A DNA stretch of 64,000 nucleotides, from contig NZ_JAALJH010000012.1 in the NCBI RefSeq assembly GCF_011064615.1, positions 87,835 through 151,834 on the forward strand, in the 5' to 3' direction. The stretch comes from Aquisphaera insulae. GTDB lineage: Bacteria; Planctomycetota; Planctomycetia; Isosphaerales; Isosphaeraceae. Shown here in pieces: positions 59,591-64,000 of the stretch. A model generated the notes under the pieces. It was not told the DNA's origin. It did no database searches and saw only the letters and a program-made list of their open reading frames with translations. The translations under genes were made by a program, and so were the position numbers. Within the stretch, counting starts at the first letter, position 1; the number at the start of each line of letters is the position of its first letter.

Positions 59591-62500
59591 ATGGTCGGCA
59601 CTCTCCGTCGAGTGAGTGGTTCCAGGCTTCCGTTTGCATCCGCATCGTCGATGATCGTCCTTCTCGGCACTCTCGTGATTCTCCCCGCGCGGGGCGACGT
59701 CACGAGCGGCGACGCGTCCCTCGCGACGCGCGGCGAGTCGTGGACGATGGCCACCGCGGCCGTCGAGCGGACGGTGAAACTCGATCGGGGCCGGCTGCGG
59801 CTGTCGAGCTTCAGGAACCTCCGCAGCGGTCGCGAGATGATCGCGGCCGGCGCGGTCGTCGACGAGCTGCCGCCGGAGATCGTCGGCGTCCCGGGCGACG
59901 GCCCGTGGGTGCTGCGGGGCTCGAAGGAGAGCAGGCTCGGGCAGGGCGAATTGCAACTGGAGGTCACGCTGGCACGCGGGCCGATCGAGGCCACGAAGGC
60001 ATACGTCGTCTATCCGTCGACCGGCCTCATCCGCGAATGGCTCACGCTCCGGAACGCGGGGAATGAGCCGATCAAGGTCGTCGAGCCCGGATTCCTGGCC
60101 GTCGCGGCGAGGGTCGGTGACGCCTCGGCGGTGGATCTTCACTGGATGACCGGCGGCGAGAACCAGCCTGGGTCGTGGGCCCTCAAGACTGAGTCGCTCA
60201 GCTCGTCCAGACCGCGGCGGTTCGACTCGTACGAGCCGCTCTCGATCCCGTCCGCGCCGCTCCCCGGCGACGGCGTGGACGCGCGGATCATGCACAACGG
60301 CCGGCAGGTCTGGCCGGCCTCGGGATGGCAGTACATCGCGAGCGCCGCGGTCACGGTCCCCTTCGACCTGACGGCGGACGTGAAGGCCGGCGATACCCTG
60401 TCGTTCGAGGTCGGCCGCCACGGCAACATCGGCTGGGACACGACGGCTCTCGACCCGACGATCCGCTACGAGGACGGCGAGGCGCACGTGGCCTCGAGGG
60501 AGTTCGGCGGGGAGCAAGGCGGGCACGGCTGGCGGTACGGGTATCTCGAGCGGGGCCGGCTCGTCGACCTCGTCTACTATCCCGGCCCCAACCAGTGGCG
60601 GAAGGAGAAGGACAACGCGACGGGGACGCCGTTCGTGGGCCCGGGGAATCAGCATCCCGATTTCGGCCAGGACTCGGCGCGGGTCTGGACCGCGGCGAGG
60701 ACGGGCAAGGTGCGGATCAGCGGATCGGTCTGCAACACGGGCAACACCAACGGCGCGAACAACGCGTATGGGTTCCGGATGGGATCGTCGTCGTATGCCC
60801 CCTGGTTCGCGCTCCGGGATCGCACCAGCGGCGACGGCCTGGTGATCGGCCTGGACTACTTCGGGCACTGGACGTCCGAGTTTCGCCCGGCGAAGGAGGG
60901 CACGGTCGCGGCCCGGCTGAACGTGGCGGGGCATCGCCAGACGCTGGCGCCGGGGGCTTCCCTGACGACGCCGAAGGCGTTCACGGCGATTTTCACGGGC
61001 GACCTCGACGACGCCGGCAACGAGGTCCTGGACTGGCAGTATCGCTACCTCTGGGACTACACCCGCGACGGCTGGTTCCCGGCGACGCGGATGCTCGGGT
61101 ACTGGTACAAGGGGACGACCTGGGGGCAGGCGAATTCCTCGTGGGTGGGGGGCCGGCCCGACTACGCCAGCTCGGTCCGGAAGATCTTCCGGACCGCCGA
61201 CCTGATGCGGTACACCGGGGCGAGCGTCTACCATCGCGACTGGGGCTGGTGGGACCGCGCCGGCGACTGGAACGGGCCCGACTTCCGAGCCACGGGCGAC
61301 TACCTCCGCAAGGCCGGCATGGGGCAGTTGATCTACGCGTTCCTCTACACGGTGGACCCGGAATCGAAGGTCGCGCGCGAGCATCCCGACTGGGTCCTCG
61401 GCGGCGGCACGCTCGACATGTCGCGGCCGGAGGTCGTCGCGTTCATGCTCGGCCAGCTCGACGATTTCGCCGCCCGCTGGGGCGACTTCGAATGGCGGAA
61501 CGACAGCACGCCGACGGCCCCGAAGGACGGCGACGACACCCCCCTGCTCGCCCAGGACGCCGGCCTCCGGCGGGTCCTGGCCACGTTCCTGGACCGGCAC
61601 CCGAAATGCGCCTTCCAGGCGGTCAACGGCGGCGGCAACGACGTGGGCTACGATTACGCCCGGTACGCGTCGAACATCCAGTTCAGCGACGGCGTCATCG
61701 GCCTCCTGAGAAACCAGTGGGCGACGCTCCTCTTGCCCCCGGACAAGACCTGCGACAACCCCGACCAGTGGAATCCGGATGCCTACAACAAGGCCACCTG
61801 GCGCGGGCTGCTGACGATGAACTTCGACATGACCGGCGACACGTGGGATCCGGCGAAGCTCGAGGGCGTTCGCGAGTTGATCGACGTCTATCGCTATCTC
61901 CTCTCCCGGGGCGTCGTCGGCCGCTGGGTCCGCGTCCATCGCCCCGCGGTGACGGGCGACGACCCGACGATGTACTTCGAGCGGCTCAGCGGCGACCGCA
62001 AGCGGGGGATCATCATCCCCAAGCGTCCCGCGCCCGGGCCGGTGACGATCCATCCTCGCGGCCTGATCGCCGATGAGACCTACGCGGTCACGTTCCATGA
62101 AGCACCCGGCCGCGTCGATCGCAAGGGGGCCGACCTGATGGCCCGCGGCATCGTCCTCGAGTCGATGATCCCCGGCGAGTTGATCTACCTGAATCTGCCT
62201 CTGCATCCCGGCAGCACGCTCGACGCGACGGCGCCGTCCGCCCCTTCGGGCGTCCGCATCGCCCGCGGCGAGAACCTCGGCTATCCGGGCGTGGAGATCA
62301 CCTGGTCCCCCGGCAAGGATGACAACTGGCTCTCCTACTACGAGGTCCTCCGCGACGGCACCGTGATCGGCAAGGTGGCGCAGGGGACGTACGAGTTCGA
62401 CCACTCGGCCGGTGCCGACCTCGGGGCACGCTACGAGGTCCGCACCGTGGACGGCGGCGGCAATCGATCGTCGGCCGTCGCGGCCACTGGGCGTTCGTCG

Positions 62501-62893
62501 ATCGCGGCCCATGTCCTGGACGACGCCGATCGCGGCGTCACCCTGGCCGGCACCTGGAAGCGGGAGTCCGGCCTCCAGCCCGCGCACGCCGGCACGATCG
62601 CGGCCTCGAACCGGAAGGGGGCGACGGCCGAGGCGACGATCGAGGGCCGGCGGCTCCTCGTCTTCTCGAAGCTCGGCGCCGATTGCGGCCGCGCGACGGT
62701 CTCCGTCGATGGTGGCCCGGCGGAGGCCGTGGACACGTATTCGGCGGACGACGTCTGGGGCGTCTGCGTCTTCCGGAAGGAGTTCGCCGCGTCCGGCAAG
62801 CACTCCGTCAAGATCACGGTGGCCGGTGACCACTCCGACCGGTCCGGCGGCGCCTGGGTCCACCTGGACGGCCTGCGAGCGGAGCAAGATTGA
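59591..62893 (+). CDS. Secreted GH36-like glycosidase with fibronectin type III-like domain
   Basis: An 1100-residue protein from ATG 59591 with signal peptide (ASSMIVLLGTLVILPARGDV). The N-terminal part is beta-rich, as in melibiase-like enzymes (LDRGRLRLSSFRNLRSGREM; compare the similar segment of the gene at 3347). The barrel follows (LMRYTGASVYHRDWGWWDRA, QLIYAFLYTVDPESKVAREH, FQAVNGGGNDVGYDYARYAS with a candidate catalytic Asp). A fibronectin type III-like domain (SAPSGVRIARGENLGYPGVE to VRTVDGGGNRSS) lies at about 875-960, and a C-terminal beta-sandwich follows. Probably degrades an extracellular polysaccharide; substrate unknown. The repeat element at 59339 lies in its upstream region. 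Confidence 0.65.
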   Translation: MVGTLRRVSGSRLPFASASSMIVLLGTLVILPARGDVTSGDASLATRGESWTMATAAVERTVKLDRGRLRLSSFRNLRSGREMIAAGAVVDELPPEIVGVPGDGPWVLRGSKESRLGQGELQLEVTLARGPIEATKAYVVYPSTGLIREWLTLRNAGNEPIKVVEPGFLAVAARVGDASAVDLHWMTGGENQPGSWALKTESLSSSRPRRFDSYEPLSIPSAPLPGDGVDARIMHNGRQVWPASGWQYIASAAVTVPFDLTADVKAGDTLSFEVGRHGNIGWDTTALDPTIRYEDGEAHVASREFGGEQGGHGWRYGYLERGRLVDLVYYPGPNQWRKEKDNATGTPFVGPGNQHPDFGQDSARVWTAARTGKVRISGSVCNTGNTNGANNAYGFRMGSSSYAPWFALRDRTSGDGLVIGLDYFGHWTSEFRPAKEGTVAARLNVAGHRQTLAPGASLTTPKAFTAIFTGDLDDAGNEVLDWQYRYLWDYTRDGWFPATRMLGYWYKGTTWGQANSSWVGGRPDYASSVRKIFRTADLMRYTGASVYHRDWGWWDRAGDWNGPDFRATGDYLRKAGMGQLIYAFLYTVDPESKVAREHPDWVLGGGTLDMSRPEVVAFMLGQLDDFAARWGDFEWRNDSTPTAPKDGDDTPLLAQDAGLRRVLATFLDRHPKCAFQAVNGGGNDVGYDYARYASNIQFSDGVIGLLRNQWATLLLPPDKTCDNPDQWNPDAYNKATWRGLLTMNFDMTGDTWDPAKLEGVRELIDVYRYLLSRGVVGRWVRVHRPAVTGDDPTMYFERLSGDRKRGIIIPKRPAPGPVTIHPRGLIADETYAVTFHEAPGRVDRKGADLMARGIVLESMIPGELIYLNLPLHPGSTLDATAPSAPSGVRIARGENLGYPGVEITWSPGKDDNWLSYYEVLRDGTVIGKVAQGTYEFDHSAGADLGARYEVRTVDGGGNRSSAVAATGRSSIAAHVLDDADRGVTLAGTWKRESGLQPAHAGTIAASNRKGATAEATIEGRRLLVFSKLGADCGRATVSVDGGPAEAVDTYSADDVWGVCVFRKEFAASGKHSVKITVAGDHSDRSGGAWVHLDGLRAEQD

Positions 62894-62967
62894 CGCATGC
62901 AGGGTTTGGGGTAGGATCTCGGAGCAGTCCTGAGTCGGGCTGCGCAGGCGCCGGGAACGGAGGTCCC

Positions 62968-63954
62968 ATGAAATGCCCCTTGCCCCAGGCCGACCGCATC
63001 ACCCCGGTGCGTCGCGGCTTCACCCTGATCGAGCTGCTGGTGGTCGTGGCGATCATCGGCCTGCTGATCGCGATCCTGCTGCCGGCCGTGCAGTCGGCTC
63101 GTGAGGCGGCATGGCGGGTGCAGTGCGCGAACAACCTGAGGCAGATCGGGCTGGCCTTGCAGGCGTATCACGAGACGCAAGGAGCGTTCCCGCCGGGCTG
63201 CTCGTTCGACCGCGGGCCGGGCAGCGATACAAACAACCCCGGCTGGGCGTGGGGCCTTCGGATCCTGCCCGGGCTGGAGCAAGGTCCGCTGTACAACGCG
63301 TGCAACCTTTCGGCGGGATTCCTCCGCGGGATGCCCTTGAACCTGACGGTCCAGGAAACTCGGGTCTCCACCTTCCTCTGCCCGAGCGGGTCCGACGACG
63401 GCCCGTATCGTTCCGGGTTCATCGAGGTGCCGATCCATCCGATGGAGGGGCTGGCGGCGGCGCAATACGTCGCCTCGGCCGGCGAGCTCACCGCCTTCGA
63501 GCCCGACGGCCGCGGCGGGAAGATCCTGTCCGAGAAGGGGAACGGCGTCTTCTTCCCCAACAGCCGGGTGTCGATCCGTGACCTTGCCGATGGGACGTCG
63601 TCGACGATCCTGGTCGGCGAGCGGTCGCGAACCCTCGCCGACGCGACCTGGGTGGGGGTGCCATTCCCTGGCTCCATGGTCTGCACGAAGGTCGAGTCGC
63701 CCGCGGGGACCTGTGTCTCGGCCGTGTTCATGGTCCTGGGCCGCACGGGCCCCGCGGCCGACATCGTCTTCGGCAGGACCTCACCGGGAGGTTCCGTTCC
63801 GGGCCCCGACGGCTTCCGGAGCGATCATCCCGGGGGCGGCCATTTCCTCCTGGGCGACGGCTCGGTGCGATTCGTCAAGAGTTCCGTCGCGCGGGCCACC
63901 TTCCGGGCCCTGACCACGCGCGCCGGCGGCGAGGTGATCGGCGACGCGCTCTGA
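62968..63954 (+). CDS. DUF1559 protein with type IV pilin-like N-terminus
   Basis: 328 residues from ATG 62968 (GGAGG 5 nt upstream; the frame is open further upstream). The prepilin-like signal is RRGFTLIELLVVVAIIGLLI, followed by AVQSAREAAWRVQCANNLRQ, QGAFPPGCSF and the C-terminal HPGGGHFLLGDGSVRFVKSS typical of the family. Same family as 10969-12012. It follows the glycosidase gene by 74 nt and may be cotranscribed. Role unknown; exported and probably surface or periplasmic. Nothing is seen in the last 46 nt of the window. Confidence 0.9.
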   Translation: MKCPLPQADRITPVRRGFTLIELLVVVAIIGLLIAILLPAVQSAREAAWRVQCANNLRQIGLALQAYHETQGAFPPGCSFDRGPGSDTNNPGWAWGLRILPGLEQGPLYNACNLSAGFLRGMPLNLTVQETRVSTFLCPSGSDDGPYRSGFIEVPIHPMEGLAAAQYVASAGELTAFEPDGRGGKILSEKGNGVFFPNSRVSIRDLADGTSSTILVGERSRTLADATWVGVPFPGSMVCTKVESPAGTCVSAVFMVLGRTGPAADIVFGRTSPGGSVPGPDGFRSDHPGGGHFLLGDGSVRFVKSSVARATFRALTTRAGGEVIGDAL

Positions 63955-64000
63955 CGACCTCCTCGGCAACCGCGGGCTTCCGCCGGCTGGCCCCGACTCG

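Noticed and set aside
59378..62887. Long minus-strand open frame opposite the glycosidase gene
   Set aside because: Same antisense effect; the plus strand has a signal peptide and recognisable domains.

Overview
The window is very GC-rich, gene-dense chromosomal DNA that looks like a planctomycete, most likely of the Isosphaeraceae type. The signs are two DUF1559 pilin-like proteins (10969-12012, 62968-63954), a giant surface protein with the LEPR-XLL type N-terminal motif (50915-55099), two PEP-CTERM proteins (30175-30960, 44735-45259), two ECF sigma factor/Ser-Thr kinase modules, an additional kinase fused to a sulfatase-modifying-type domain, and several secreted carbohydrate-active proteins. 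This assignment comes from protein families, not from a marker gene.

The outstanding region is 31062-41188. It holds five tightly packed same-strand genes: a DUF1702 protein (unbL), a secreted FG-GAP/ASPIC-UnbV protein (unbV), an RnfD-like membrane protein (unbU), a 1938-residue polyketide synthase with KS-AT-ACP-KR-DH-PPTase order (pksE), and a hotdog thioesterase (tebC). This is the complete five-gene enediyne 'warhead' cassette known mainly from actinomycetes, here in a planctomycete-like genome. All catalytic residues I could locate are intact. Start/stop overlaps or gaps of 2-3 nt tie the genes into one operon. No other recognisable enediyne tailoring or apoprotein gene is in the window, so the product may be a simple polyene/enediyne core or may be completed by genes elsewhere. 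An export system of the DevBCA/MacAB general type (26704-29455) is transcribed divergently about 1.6 kb upstream and is a candidate efflux partner, by inference only.

Layout. 1-5.5 kb: FlgI-like P-ring/HEAT protein, a WD40 gene remnant, a GH36-like secreted glycosidase. 5.7-9.7 kb (minus): two secreted proteins, one with a disrupted C-terminus. 9.8-17.7 kb (plus): iron(III)-type ABC importer locus with two related substrate-binding proteins, a DUF1559 protein, two lipoproteins, a fused permease and an ATPase. 17.8-25.7 kb: kinase-FGE fusion and small protein (minus), then ECF sigma factor plus WD40 kinase (plus). 25.7-29.5 kb (minus): an unassigned secreted protein and the ABC exporter. 30-41.2 kb: PEP-CTERM protein and enediyne cassette. 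41.3-44.5 kb (minus): ECF sigma factor and zinc-finger/TPR kinase. 44.7-50.7 kb: lectin-like PEP-CTERM protein, two paralogous esterases flanking a ChbG-like deacetylase and a HEAT protein, a small secreted protein. 50.9-64 kb: giant surface protein, putative glycoside hydrolases on either side of a pair of 103-nt inverted-repeat elements, and a DUF1559 protein.

Many long open frames antisense to these genes are high-GC artefacts and are not listed. I saw no rRNA, tRNA, CRISPR array or transposase gene.
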